A stretch of DNA of 64,000 nt from Symsagittifera roscoffensis (GCF_963678635.1 NC_087065.1:78377396-78441395); one strand, 5' to 3'. Counted from the first letter of the stretch, positions 43,007 to 55,047 are shown. Made by a program: numbers and translations. The notes: generated from the sequence alone by a model not told the origin.

Positions 43007-46000
43007 GCAAAAAAATCAGTAGTTCAGCAATTTAGATTAATTATACTAGTGGCAGGAGCTTTGTTGGAACTCTGAATGTTTTAATTGCAATGTGTTGGAA
43101 CTCATGACTTATTCTCTAGGGCAAAAGCATCAGTAGTTCAGCAACTGAGATTAATTATACTAGTGGCAGGAGATTTGTTGGAACTCTGAATGTTTTGATT
43201 GCAATGTGTTGGAACTCATGACTCGGTCTCTAGGGCAAAAGCATCAGTAGTTCAGCAACTGAGATTAATTATACTAGTGGCAGGAGATTTGTTGGAACTC
43301 TGAATGTTTTGATTGCAATGTGTTGGAACTCATGACTCGGTCTCTAGGGCAAAAGCATCAGTAGTTCAGCAACTGAGATTAATTATACTAGTGACAGGAG
43401 CATTGTTGGAACACTGAACGTTTTTATTGCAAGGTGTTGGAACTCATGACTCATTCTCTAGGGCAAAAGCATCAGTAGTTCAGCAACTGAGATTATTTAT
43501 ACTAGTGACAGGAGCATTGTTGGAACTCTGAATGTTTTCATTGCAACGTGTTGGAACTCATGACTCGTTCTCTAGGGCAAAAGCATCAGTAGTTCAGCAA
43601 CTGAGATTAATTATACTAGTGACAGGAGCATTGTTGGAATTCTGAGTGTTTTTATTGCAATGTGTTGGAACTCATGACTCATATTCTAGGGCACAAGCAA
43701 GCATCAGTAGTTCAGCAACTGAGATTATTTATACTAGTGGCAAGAGCTTTGTTGGAACTCTGAATGTTCTGATTGCAATGTGTTGGAACTCATGACTCAT
43801 TCTCTAGGGCAAAAGCATCAGTAGTTCAGCAACTGAGATTAATTATACTAGTGGCAGGAGCATTGTTGGAACTCTGAATGTTTTGATTGCAATGTATTGG
43901 AACTCATGCTTGATTTTCTAGGGCAAAAGCATCAGTAGTTCAGCAACTGAGATTAATTATACTAGTGACAGGAGCATTGTTGGAACTCTGAATGTTTTTA
44001 TTGCGATGTGTTGGAACTCATGACTATTCGTTCTCTAGGGCAAAAGCATCAGTAGTTCAGCAACTGAGATTATATATACTAGTGACAGGAGCATTGTTGG
44101 AACTCTGAATGTTTTTATTTCGATGTGTTGGAACTCATGACTCATTCTCTAGGGCAAAAGCATCAGTAGTTCAGCAACTGAGATTAATTATAGTAGTGGC
44201 AGGAGCTTTGTTGGAACTCTGAATGTTTTAATTGCAATGTGTTGGAACTCATGACTCGTTCTCTAGGGCAAAAGCATCAGTTCAGCAACTGAGATTAATT
44301 ATACTAGTGACAAGAGCATTGTTGGAACTCTGAACATTTTTATTGCAATGTGTTGGAACTCATGACTCATTCTCTAGGGCAAAAGCATCAGTAGTTCAGC
44401 AACTGAGATTAGTTATACTAGTGACAGGAGCATTGTTGGAACTCTGAATGTTTTCATTGCAACGTGTTGGAACTCATGACTTATTCTCTAGGGCAAAAGC
44501 ATCATTAGTTCAGCAACTGAGATTAATTATACTAGTGGCAGGAGCTTTGTTGGAACTCTGAATGTTTTGATTGCAATGTGTTGGAACTCATGACTCGTTC
44601 TCTAGGGCAAAAGCATCAGTAGTTCAGCAACTGAGATTAATTATACTAGTGACAGGAGCATTGTTGGAACTCTGAACGTTTTTATTGCAATGTGTTGGAA
44701 CTCATGACTCATTCTCTAGGGCAAAAGCATCAGTAGTTCAGCAACTGAGATTAGTTATACTAGTGACAGGAGCATTGTTGGAACTCTGAATGTTTTCATT
44801 GCAACGTGTTGGAACTCATGACTTATTCTCTAGGGCAAAAGCATCATTAGTTCAGCAACTGAGATTAATTATACTAGTGGCAGGAGCTTTGTTGGAACTC
44901 TGAATGTTTTGATTGCAATGTGTTGGAACTCATGACTCGTTCTCTAGGGCAAAAGCATCAGTAGTTCAGCAACTGAGATTAATTATACTAGTGACAGGAG
45001 CATTGTTGGAACTCTGAACGTTTTTATTGCAATGTGTTGGAACTCATGACTCATTCTCTAGGGCAAAAGCATCAGTAGTTCAGCAACTGAGATTAATTAT
45101 ACTAGTGACAGGTGCATTGTTGGAACTTTGAATGTTTTCATTGCAACGTGTTGGAACTCATGACTCGTTCTCTAGGGCAAAAGCATCAGTAGTTCAGCAA
45201 CTGAGATTAATTATACTAGTTACAGGAGCATTGTTGGAATTCTGAATGTTTTTATTGCAATGTGTTGGAACTCATGACTCATATTCTAGGGCACAATCAT
45301 CAGTAGTTCAGCAACTGAGATTAATTATACTTGTGGCAAGAGCTTTGTTGGAACTCTGAATGTTCTGATTGCAATGTGTTGGAACTCATGACTCATTCTC
45401 TAGGGCAAAAGCATCAGTAGTTCAGCAACTGATATTAATTATACTAGTGGCAGGAGCATTGTTGGAACTCTGAATGTTTTCATTGCAACGTGTTGGAACT
45501 CATGCTTGATTTTCTAGGGCAAAAGCATCAGTAGTTCAGCAACTGAGATTAATTATAATAGTGGCAGGAGCATTGTTGGAACTCTGAATGTTTTGAATGC
45601 AATGTGTTGAAACTCATGACTCATTCTCTAGGGCAAAATCATCAGTAGTTCAGCAACTGAGATTAATTATACTAGTGACAGAAGCATTGTTGGAACTCTG
45701 AATGTTTTTATTGCGATGTGTTGGAACTCATGACTACTCGTTCTCTAGGGCAAAAGCATCAGTAGTTCAGCAAATGAGATCAAATATACTAGTGACAGGA
45801 GCATTGTTGGAACTCTGAATGTTTTTATTGCGATGTGTTGGAACTCATGACTCATTCTCTAGGGCAAAAGCATCAGTAGTTCAGCAACTGAGATTAATTA
45901 TAGTAGTGTCAGGAGCATTGTTAGAACTCTGAATGTTTTGATTGCAGTGCGTTGGAACTCATGATACATTCTCTAGGGCAAAAGCATCAGTAGTTCAGCA

Positions 46001-46100
46001 ACTGAGATTAATTATACTAATGGCAGGAGCTTTGTCGGAACTCTGAATGTTTTGATCGCAATGTGTTGGAGCTCATGACTCAGTTTCTAGGGCAAAAGAA
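43007..46100. repeat. 114-bp satellite array 2, about 27 units
   Basis: The monomer is the same as in array 1. A three-unit block (about 342 bp) marked by catcattagttcagcaactg repeats at about 44500 and 44842, showing recent local amplification with a different higher-order period from array 1. The last units (45,900-46,100) are the most diverged, as expected at an array edge. One unit near 43690 has a 4-bp duplication (gcaagcaagcatc). Confidence 0.95.
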
Positions 46101-46244
46101 TCTTTGCATAAGTAGTATTGCTCTTTAACACTAACCATCCAAAAACATCCAACAAACATTCAGCATTTAGGTTTCTTTGAGAAAAAACTAGTTTGCTATT
46201 TCATTTTGAAATTTTAATTGTACAAATAACTCAATAAAAACAAC

Positions 46245-46560
46245 ATAGCCAACAGACACTTGGAAAAAAAATCGTTGAACGCAAATAAACAGAAAAAAAC
46301 TGAGTTTTTTGAAAAAAGTCTCAACTTTCAAACTTCAAAAAAGATGCCCTTAAACCTCTTTGAATTTCTAGAGCAATTTATTATTGGCACATTTGAAAAA
46401 AAATTAACCCAATTTCAGACAACTGGATAAAAATTTTATTTCAATGGCAAATTGCAAAATTAAAATCTACTTTCGAAACTAGAATTTGATCACGTTTTTC
46501 CTGACTTTTACACTTTTGCTGTTCGATAGTGGAGTTTGCCTTCCTTTTAACAAAGAGAAA
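46245..46560. repeat. Dispersed family D copy
   Basis: This copy follows the block order described for 2650-2916, including 'agacacttgg', 'cccttaaacctctttgaattt' and 'gttcgatagtggagtttgcc'. It is not part of the 38-43 kb duplication and is more diverged from those copies than they are from each other. Confidence 0.55.
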
Positions 46561-46977
46561 GAATGGAACTTAAAAAAAAACAATTTTTGGATCAAAAAAT
46601 CAAAAAGTACTTTGGAATCTGAACAAATTTCAAGACTTTTCTTAAAGAAAAAACGAAGAAAAAAAATCATCGCGACCTATGTAAAAGTCTAAACTACGTT
46701 TAATGACTCTGAAAAAATGTTTGTGCTTTTATAGTAGAAATTTTGTGCTTAAATGGCAAAAATTGTGTTATTTAATTCCAGAGTGTTTGGAAAAAGGCTT
46801 ATCATAAAGTATCATTGCATGGAAAAATGCGTAGAATGATAGTTTCATACATGTTTTCTTCGAAAATGTACAGAAATTGCATGACCGGCACTTGTTGCCT
46901 TTTATGAAATTGTATGATAAGACTTCTGTCAACCGTGGCAACTCTCAGGAATGGAAATAAAATCAAGCTTCTGCAAC

Positions 46978-47074
46978 CTCTCCGTTCCTCCTTTTGTGCT
47001 GTGGCATTGTCGTCGTCGTCATCTGAAGAGTCAATGGGTGCACTCACCAATTCAGCCGTCACAGAATCCATTGC
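46978..47074 (-). CDS. Candidate host exon, acidic segment
   Basis: A T-rich acceptor (TTCTGCTTTTAG) ends at 47075 on the - strand. The frame that follows reads AMDSVTAELVSAPIDSSDDDDD, then NATAQKEERR, to a possible donor GAGAG|GTTGCAG at 46978. A stronger-looking donor, TTG|GTGAGT, lies inside near 47047. The aspartate run and charged tail look like a disordered protein segment. No family is recognised. It could belong to the same minus-strand gene as the exons near 50.9 and 61.8 kb. Confidence 0.35.
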
Positions 47075-47501
47075 CTAAAAGCAGAAATTCTAACAAAACA
47101 TTTTAAACCATTTTACAACTGCGGGTGATTCGGTTACATCAGAGGATTCGGACATTAAAGTTTTTCAAAATCTCAAAGCAGTTGTAGCCATTATTCGAAA
47201 ATATTCTAATTTATATTTTAATATTTCATTGAAAAGTAGTTTATTGAGTGTGGGCCTGAAAAAAAGATGTAAAACATATCTCGGTCGCCGAGATACTTTT
47301 TCCTTCTGATTTTTTTTCTAATAAGAAATTGTGTTGCGAAGAGCTGGATGGGCATCATAGTTCTCTCTTGTGCTCATTATAGATCAGTTAAGAAGATCGT
47401 TTTTCCTCGAGGTATGGGACCAAAATAAGAGCTGTTCTGCTTTTATTGGCGATCAGATGCTGTGCCTCTGAGTAAAAGCGACCGACAATATTAGTTTGGC
47501 T

Positions 47502-48047
47502 ACTTTTCGACTTTTCAATGAACGGATTGAGCGTCTTTTCGAAAAAAAACTAATATTTTTTAAATTCTTTTTATCATGTGAGCTCTCTTTTTAAGTAAAA
47601 GCAACCAATAGGAGCTCGCCTGTGGCTTCTCTCTCCTGTAGTCCCTGTAGACACACTTGGGCACGGAGGCGTCGTTCTTCAACACTTTGCTCTCCTCCTG
47701 ATAACACGTCTTCACCACTGTCAGAATGCCTGAAGTTGTCTTCGCTAAACACAGTCGAAGGCTCCTCAGTGGCAGAGTTAACGCTTCACACGGCCTTAAT
47801 ATGGAACGCGAGTTACAAATTTTGGTTTAAAAACGACATTTTTGGAGTTAGACTCAATCACTTCTCTAAAACAATAGAACTAAATAGGTAAGCTTGACCA
47901 TTTTTCCTGTTATGCGACTCATAATTATTAAATTGTTCAATCAGCTTTGATTGAGTATCACAATTTTTGAGCTTTCGGTTTTTCTGGATTACCAAATTTG
48001 GAAAATATGATATGATTTCGGATGCCATAATACTGGCAGCATAGAAG
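47502..48047. repeat. Segmental duplication block 2, copy 2
   Basis: This is the second copy of 41236-41803. Between array 2 and this block lie about 1.4 kb (46100-47502) with no counterpart between array 1 and block 2 copy 1. The duplication is therefore not a simple tandem, or copy 1 later suffered a deletion. Confidence 0.85.
47612..47787 (-). CDS. Candidate host exon, duplicated copy 2
   Basis: The frame is the same as at 41340-41516, with TVF for TLF, HSDSGED for HSDSFED and EERRLR for EERSLR. It remains open throughout. This copy lies closer to the other candidate exons on the - strand, so it is the likelier functional one. Function is not recognised and splice borders are uncertain. 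Confidence 0.35.
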
Positions 48048-50134
48048 TAACAGGCAGCCTAATTGACAGACAGGTCAGAAAAATGTCCATCTACGTTTTG
48101 GCGAGTAATTTCAGCAAAAAAGCCTTTCTCTCCCCGGTCAAATTGAATTTTGTTTTTGATATAGCAAACCCTAAAAAAATAATAGTTTGAATAATTGTTC
48201 CAACCATTGAAAATGAACAAAAACTTTTGTCTTTAATCTTTTTTTCTCATTTTTTTCACGCAAAATCCGTTATCAAAATTTGAGCAAAGAAAGCGAAAAA
48301 AGTCTCAAAATAGTCCAAATCTTATAATTCAAATTCCGGCAAGCCGTAAAATTCCTTTTGACTTCTGTAAGAAAAGTTTTTCAATGCCTTGCTTAGAATA
48401 CTTTTTTGAAAATCTCAAAACTTATTCTATGTTTACTTCTAGTTATCGTTGGAATTATTTTTCGATATCGTCTTTTGAGGAAAACTCGAGATGAAGTACA
48501 CCTACTAATTTACAATTACTATTGAATACGCCTAACTAGTAGGTTTTCGTTGAGATTCTCTCATCTCATCCTATCACGCATAAAAAGAATATATTTTGAA
48601 AACAATTCGATTCTTTTTTGTTTCATGGTTTTTCTCATGGTTGCACATCAACTCGTTTTTCTTATTGTTCTGACAATTGAAATCGGGTGTGTTTTAGTTT
48701 TTTTTCTCTTTTTTTACACGGAAAATTATGTATACTAAATATTCATCGGAATGTGTCAAGTGATATACCATATCAAAGCCTTTTTAGTCGTGATTTGAAC
48801 GATATTAACAAAATTTTGCAAAAATTGTCTCGGTGTTAAAAAAAACTGGTTAAAACTTTATGAGGTTAATTTAATTTCGAACAAATAAAGCGAGCGAGCA
48901 GGCTTACAATAGCTTTTCCAAATTAAAGTCCTTAAACTTAGTTTTGCCAGAGTGAAATTAGTTTTAGCATTGTTTATCACCTTTTCGGTAATCCAAAATT
49001 CAAAATTTTTCTGCAAAAAATTTTGAAAAAAAAAATTTTGAAAAATTTTTGATGTTTCAGTATAGTTTTTGACTCTACAAAAACTGTTGTCCAATTCGCC
49101 TTTGTCGATTGATTATCGAATTTCGATAATTTTTTGTTGCATTGGGACCTTTTTGTCACACAAAGCAGAAAAAGCCACACTATTTTGATTTTCTTTGTAT
49201 TTTCAAGACAATAGTCGGAACATTCTGTGCTACTTGCGCAGTAACCGGCTATCCATGTAAAGATTTGAAAAACGTGGTTTTCAAAAAGTTCTAGAAAAAA
49301 CATTATAGAATCACGCTTCATGTTTTTCTTCCAGCCACTCAGAGCTGAGTACTATAAATTCTGTCTGCTGACTGAAAACGGTGGCGTCACTTATGATGGA
49401 TGGACCGAACGACAGAAATTTATTATCAGTTATTTTCAGCCAATTAGAACTGAGTACTCAAAAATGTACAGGAAATTTTAATAACATGAAAGCATACAAA
49501 GCCAAGCCATCAAGATTGATATTGACCAATCAAAATTTAAGGGGACTTTCGGTCGAATTATTGAATATTAAATCTTCTAATATGGTGAAATCGAATGACA
49601 TTTGAAAGAACCGAAATTTTTTTTAAAAAAAAATAAACTAAAAAATGTATCGTAAACTTGCACAAACTGTATTGCAGATATTTATTGTGAACCAGGGGCA
49701 GATTTAGTGGAGGGAGTGGGGAGGGAGGGGATTCGACCGACTCACTAACCCAAAAATCCCCCTTTTAAAATTATTTCATGACTTCCATATTCGGTGAACC
49801 ACCCTAAAATCTGAAAATATTTGTCGCTGATATATACTAAATTTGCGCTCAATTTTTTGGTCAAAAAATTCCAAAAAGTGCACAAAATGGGGTTTTTGAG
49901 GTGTTCTACTAGCGCTCGGAAAATCAAAATGGTCAAACTAGAAAAAAAAAAGCCCACAAAATTTTTGAAAACTGTTTTAAAATGAAAGTGCCCACGTGAG
50001 CAATTTAACATTATACAAACAAAATGAACAATCACCCCACAGCCTCAAAAGACAAGTTTCAGCAGTAAAACCAGCATGCAAAATGCTAAAATTTGATTGG
50101 CTGTCGCAGAAAAAAAATCATCCATTTGAACAGC
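48048..50134. other. AT-rich DNA without a supported gene
   Basis: The segment has long A/T runs and small open frames with no family signature. A block at 49205-49255 is shared with 1440-1475. The part at 49780-50000 shares blocks (atatactaa.tttg, ttccaaaaagtgcacaaaa) with 51590-51850 and partly with 53635-53745, a second dispersed repeat family. Confidence 0.6.
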
Positions 50135-50706
50135 TTACGAGGCCACGCTGTGCATTTTGTGAATTGTAAACATATTCCTAAACAGGCAAAAATCAGATTG
50201 GTCGCAGACTCCGCAACATTGCTATTTTTCTGTATTCTTCTCTGCTGTTTTGGATTCCACGGACAAATAGCTAAAACACTGCATTGCTCAAAAATGCTCC
50301 AAAAACAGACAATTTTGCGGAATCCGCAACAAAATGTGTGGAATCCGGATTAAGTTTGTGGAATCCATGAACAAATAATAATATATTTAATTAGTAAACT
50401 TAAGCTGTCGCGGAATCCGCAAATTGTAAGCGGATTTCGCAACTTTTAAGTGGAATCCGCAAATTGTAAGCGGAATCCCCATGGATTTGCGGAAGGTACT
50501 TACTTTTGCGGAAACCGGATCAACTACCTTTATTCGTTCGTTGCGTAATCCGCAACAAAATCAATGTGCCGATAAAATTTACGTTACAGGTATTTGTACG
50601 CGGAATTCATTTACATTTTGGAATATGCTTAAAGACTTGTCTCTGGAATCCAGGAACATACAGACTCAAAATTGTGCGCCTATCCAGTGCACAGTTTGGC
50701 CTCGTA
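50135..50706. mobile_element. MITE-like element, copy 1 (complete)
   Basis: The element begins TTACGAGGCCACGCTGTGCA and ends TGCACAGTTTGGCCTCGTAA, a terminal inverted repeat of about 20 bp with two mismatches or gaps. It is 572 bp with no coding capacity. AGC lies on both sides, and a TA or TTA target is also possible because the ends themselves read TTA/TAA. The interior has many near-palindromic GCGGAATCCGC boxes. Two further copies lie at 52117-53047 and, inverted, at 61110-61678. Confidence 0.75.
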
Positions 50707-50819
50707 AAGCAGGTCTCCTCCGCCCACCCAAAACACCAAAACCAAATTTGGGTCGTATTACGGTAAAAAAAATCATGAACTCTTTTGTTAAAAATAAAAA
50801 ATGTGGTGAATATTTTTAC

Positions 50820-50923
50820 GGTGATCCTGCACGTGAAGTAGCATCTTGAGGTGGTCGATGAGGAGAGAGAGGGATCTGTAGTTCATCATGGCCTTCTCAG
50901 CCAGACTCGTCTTCTCAACCCAC
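50820..50923 (-). CDS. Candidate host exon (34 codons)
   Basis: On the - strand an acceptor (TTTGCATGCCAG) at 50924 is followed by a frame reading WVEKTSLAEKAMMNYRSL, then SLLIDHLKMLLHVQDH. It ends at the donor GATCACC|GTAAAAAT at 50820. Amphipathic helix spacing and low AT content against the surroundings suggest a real exon. I cannot name the family; a helical (for example BAR-like) protein is a guess. The flanking introns hold MITE and repeat sequence. Confidence 0.45.
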
Positions 50924-51169
50924 CTGGCATGCAAATTACAATCATATAACCATTACGAAGCAAGAATAAGTTCGGTCCATTTCAAATAGGCTTAGCAGTT
51001 GAATCCAAACCACAAAAAAAATTACTGACATAAATTTCACAATGGAGCCTTCGTGTCGTTTTGACATGGCATTAGCGCTTGCAGCCACAAAGATTTTACT
51101 TTCTGCACAGTTCGCATCTACCTAGCTATTTAGAAACAAGTTCTGGGGAAAAATGTGTAATCAGGCTAA

Positions 51170-51850
51170 GCATTTTCAAAAACCTTTTGTTGTTGATAGT
51201 TTTCAGATAAAACCAACCCAAACTGGGAAAAGTGGATGAAAAAGCAAAATTTTTACTTCGCTGGAAAAGTTAAAATTTTGAAAAAATGAAAGATTCAATT
51301 TCAAAACTAAAAGTCTTAAAAGTCTTTAGTTTTTTCACGCGCCGTTTTTGCCGTAATTCGAGAGCGCAGATTGCCTTTTGAACTCGAACATAATTCAAGA
51401 GCCTATCGCGAAAAAGCCAAAAAAATCTTAGATAAATTTTGGCATTTTTCCTGAAAACAAACCGCAAACCTGAAAAATGGCTTCATCTCAATTCAATCCA
51501 TGACATATAAAAAGAAAAATATACTTAAAGATTTTACTTTGAAAGCAGGAATAAGGTCAACCTCTGGGTTTTGAGCCCCTGGCGACACAAAGGGTCCCGC
51601 TTTGTACTCTTTTCAGATCTCCAATATTGGCTCACAGACCTTAAAAAAATTTTAAAGGCGCCTTGAGCGCCAATATATACTAACTTTGAGAAGGAAGCGC
51701 GCGCCAAAAAAACACAACAATCATTTGGTCAAAACTTTCAAAAAGTGCCAAAAAACTCCTTTTTCGGCACGTTTTTTCAAAACTTCGCCTGCGGCGCAGA
51801 AACTTTTATCAAATTAGGGTCTTTTTGATTTGTGAGACTTCGGAAAATCA
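51170..51850. repeat. Dispersed repeat remnants (family D and a second family)
   Basis: 51170-51400 has weak family-D block order (gataaaaccaacccaaactgg, then a 'gccgtaattcgagagcgcagattgcctt'-like end). 51590-51850 shares tttgtactcttttcagat-like, 'ctcacagaccttaaaa' and ccaatatatactaactttg blocks with 53635-53745 and, in its right half, with 49780-50000. No gene is seen. Confidence 0.45.
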
Positions 51851-52116
51851 TTTTGTTCGACCTAAAAAATGGTCGATAAAAATTAAATTTTTTTTTTTGA
51901 AAAACCTAGATTATCCCTGCTTAATTGCCAAACAAATTGCCCAGAATAAACTCGAATTCTACTAGTTGATGATTGATGAATAGATTTTCTCCCACTACAA
52001 ATTGTTCTTTTTTGTTCAAAAGACGTTACTCATGTACTAAACATAAAAACAGTATTTAGAAGTCAATTAGTAAGCTGAATCTTTTCTGAAAGTTTTTAGA
52101 AATAAATTGGCAAAGG

Positions 52117-53047
52117 CATGACGAGGCCAAACAACTAGCTAGGTTTGCTTGTTGCGGAATTCGCGACAAAACAAAAGTGCCGAAAAAAAAGTTTTGCATT
52201 ACAGTCCGCATCTTAGAAAAGTGAAAAGAAATTAATTATAATGAGTTTTTGTGGTCTAAAATAAAATCAATATAATCGATTACCATGTTGCACTCAGACA
52301 ACAAAATAGAAAAATTAGTCAATTATAATCCATTGTTTATATTAAACTTAAATTTAATTTTATTTTTATTCCATTTAAAATCAAATGAATAGAATTTTTT
52401 CTTCTTTTTTTTGCAATTTTCAAATGAGTAATGCGGAAAAATTGCAAAGCGAGTTAACGGCCTAATTGATAAACAATTTTTTAACCTATATTTTCTCAAG
52501 TTACAAAATGATTCCGTTAATCTCCCCTCGCACCTAAACCACCCACACCCGCCCCTGACCTGAACCACTGGTGTGAGAGTGGGAAGGGGTGATTAAATCC
52601 AAGTAAATTAAACAATAAATAACAAATTTTAGTTTAAAACGTATAAAACACTTTATGTGCATTGAAACTCGCACCTCAATAAAGTCGAAAAAAAAAATCG
52701 TTTGTAATGGAGTTTCTTTGTCTCTATCTATAAAAGTGAAAAATAAACGGTTATAATTGATTTGCAATGGATGTTAATACTTTATTGAATATTAGAAAAA
52801 TAATCCACTTTTAAATGATAATAATCAATTAATTTTCATTTTTATAGACACTCACATTAAAACTTAAATTAGATCGATTTTATCCATGGGACTCCAGTGC
52901 GGGAAGAGGTAATTGCACGCGGAATCCACGAAATGTTGTAAGTGGAATCCATTTAAATTCGGGGAAATATTTAGAGACTTTTCTCTGGATTCCAGTGACC
53001 AGCAGACACCAAATTGTGCGCCTATCCAGTGCACACTTTAGTCTTGT
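52117..53047. mobile_element. MITE-like element, copy 2, probably with nested insert
   Basis: The left end ACGAGGCCAAAC (52118) and a right end resembling copy 1 (gcgcctatccagtgcacact ... ttgtaa at 53047) bracket 930 bp. The outer parts contain gcggaattcgcgac- and gcggaatccac-type boxes. The central part, about 52220-52900, is unlike copy 1 and AT-rich, so it is likely an insertion. The right TIR has decayed (GTCTTGTAA). Confidence 0.55.
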
Positions 53048-54002
53048 AATGGGGCTTGCTGACTTAGAAATTTTGTAAAATTTCTTTGGTGATATTTATG
53101 AGTAATTCAAACTTGGTGTTTTTCTTTCATTGATATCCACTACAACGCCCCTTTTGTCCACAATATTTCTTCCGTTTTGGAAGGAAGAGAGGAATAATCA
53201 CCTGCTCAGGATTTTGAAGCCAAGCTGAGTGCTCATTTGGTGCTTTTTATGACACCCTTTTTTGGCCAACCAACCTACAAACTTTCCAAAAACTCTTGCG
53301 GTGCCACCTCACGACTTCTGATGATATTTTTTTTGTCTTTTATCAATAAAACTTTTTTGAGACAAAAATCTCCGATCGGTTCTTGAGCAAACCGACAGCC
53401 GGCAATTTTGATTTTGAGTTTTGTTTTGTCTACTTAGTGTGAAATCATTGAGTTGATTACAAGATCAAAAAGCCAGGCTGTTTTTGTGCCCCCGCTCTTC
53501 CCTAAAGGAGTCAGAAGGATCTATGACGAAGAAAATGGTTTATGTCCTTCCCGATTTTGACTACCTCAAAGAACGCTCGTAGCGAAACATATTGAAGTTC
53601 TATTTATGTGACTTGCCTTGCAAAAAATCATAATTCAGGGTCCTCCTTTGTACTATTTTGAGATATCCGGTTTTGGCTGACTGACCTTAAAATCGTCACG
53701 TTGCCTTTGGTGCCAATATATACTAACTTTGAGTGAAAAGAATCCGCCCCTCCCCCTACTCGAGGAATTCCTAGATACGCCGCTGCTATGAGTTTCATTA
53801 ATTGTTTAGAAATAGCTTTTTTCCTTCAAATAATCCCATCTACAGAAACCTCGGCTCTTTTTCCTTATCCTCCCCGCTTTTACATAAGCATCAATTTCAT
53901 CGAGTAACGAGGGGTTTGAGAAGGTTGAGTAAAATCCGCGTCGCAGTCCCATATTCATGATCCAGACTTTGTGGGTCGCGCAGTATCCAAAATTAGACCC
54001 AT
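53048..54002. other. Noncoding stretch with a dispersed repeat remnant
   Basis: No gene is supported. The part at 53635-53745 belongs to the second dispersed repeat family (shared with 51590-51700). Confidence 0.55.
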
Positions 54003-54375
54003 ATTGCATAGTCGCGCCCAGAGTTTGAGTCTGGAAAGTCTGAATATGAGTCTTGCAGTGGGTCGCGATAGTGTGAACTTACCAAAAAAAACTTTGGTAG
54101 CGAAAGGCTAAACATACCAAAATTTGGTGGTGAAAGACTGGACATGGGTCGCGAAAGTCTGGACACACATTTTCCAGACATTCGCGTCTGTATGTCCAGA
54201 CTTTTGCGACCAAGTTATGGTATGCCCAGGCTTTCACGACCAAATTTCGGTATTTCCAGACTTTCGCGACCCATGTCCAGAGTTTTGCGAGCAAAATTTG
54301 GAAATTCCAGACTTTCGCGAAACATGTCCGGACATTCCAGACTCAAACTTTCGGCGTGACTATGCATTTTGAGCC
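54003..54375. repeat. Long imperfect palindrome built of agactttcgcgacc boxes
   Basis: The left arm (54003-54175) carries ggtcgcgaaagtctgg-type boxes. The right arm (about 54195-54375) carries the reverse complement, starting tccagacttttgcgaccaag and ending ctcaaactttcggcgtgact. The outer ends pair (gcatagtcgcgcc / ggcgtgactatgc). Each arm contains 4-5 box copies, so the structure can fold as one long hairpin or slip. Further gatccggatacgg..gcgatcc units follow to 54560. No coding signal is seen. Confidence 0.7.
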
Positions 54376-54566
54376 TGGATCTGGATACGGCGCAATCCAC
54401 AGCGCGAGTTATGTCTAAAAATTACAGACTCAAAATCTCGGCGCAACAATAGGTTTTGGGTCTGGATCCGGATACGGAGCGATCCACGGCGCGAGTTTAT
54501 GTTTAGACTTTCAAACTCTCGGCGCGACTCTGCATTTTGGGTCTAGATCCGGATGCGGCAGAGCCT

Positions 54567-54774
54567 TGTGAAAAGACGGTTTGGATGTATGAATTAAATG
54601 TCTTGTTAATAAGCAAACCGTAGTTCAGAAAGTAAGTCGGAGACAATAAGATAGCTGTCATCCGAAGGTGACAGACAAACTCCGAAGGTTAAATACCGGT
54701 TAGCGCCAGACAGATAATTGAAATAGATAACACGACTAGAATTGAAACATGAACTAAATTTAGATACTATGACA
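54567..54774 (-). mobile_element. 3' LTR of element C (208 bp)
   Basis: On the - strand it begins TGTCATAGTATC and ends TCTTTTCACA. It matches the 5' LTR with no difference that I can see. It is short for a Gypsy LTR. The box GGTATTTAACC near the middle is a weak TATA candidate. Confidence 0.95.
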
Positions 54775-54785
54775 TTTCCCTCCTT
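54775..54785 (-). promoter_or_regulatory. Polypurine tract of element C
   Basis: On the - strand AAGGAGGGAAA, an all-purine run, directly precedes the 3' LTR TGTCATAG. It is positioned to prime plus-strand synthesis. Confidence 0.85.
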
Positions 54786-55047
54786 GTAATAAATAATACT
54801 CAAATCCAATATCCAATGTTAACCGTAAACAATAGGGTTAATAACAAGTTTTCAAATCAAGTTTTTCAAATCAACTACAGTTCTTTTAAACACAAACTTT
54901 TGAGTTTTTGCTGGTACACAGCATGCCCTCTCCCTGGACCTTTCCATTTTAGCAAAGTTTTATAGATTGTTTTGAGCTCCATTTTATTCCTCATCTTTTC
55001 ACTCTTTTTCTTCGATAGCTCCGGCTTTGTCCGTTTTTCTAATGTTG
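54786..55047 (-). other. 3' untranslated region of element C
   Basis: About 260 AT-rich bases lie between the end of the trailing ORF and the PPT. I see no gene or strong structure. Confidence 0.7.

Noticed and set aside
38948-46100. Regular repeats resembling a CRISPR array
   Set aside because: Units of 114 bp repeat over their full length with no unique spacers, in a eukaryotic context. It is satellite DNA.
46486-46692. Lysine- and phenylalanine-rich ORFs on both strands in family D
   Set aside because: The composition follows A/T runs. Other family D copies do not keep the frame.
48048-53000. Search for tRNA or rRNA genes in the AT-rich parts
   Set aside because: I found no cloverleaf-compatible A and B boxes or conserved rRNA segments by eye. 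A covariance-model scan would be needed to exclude diverged copies.
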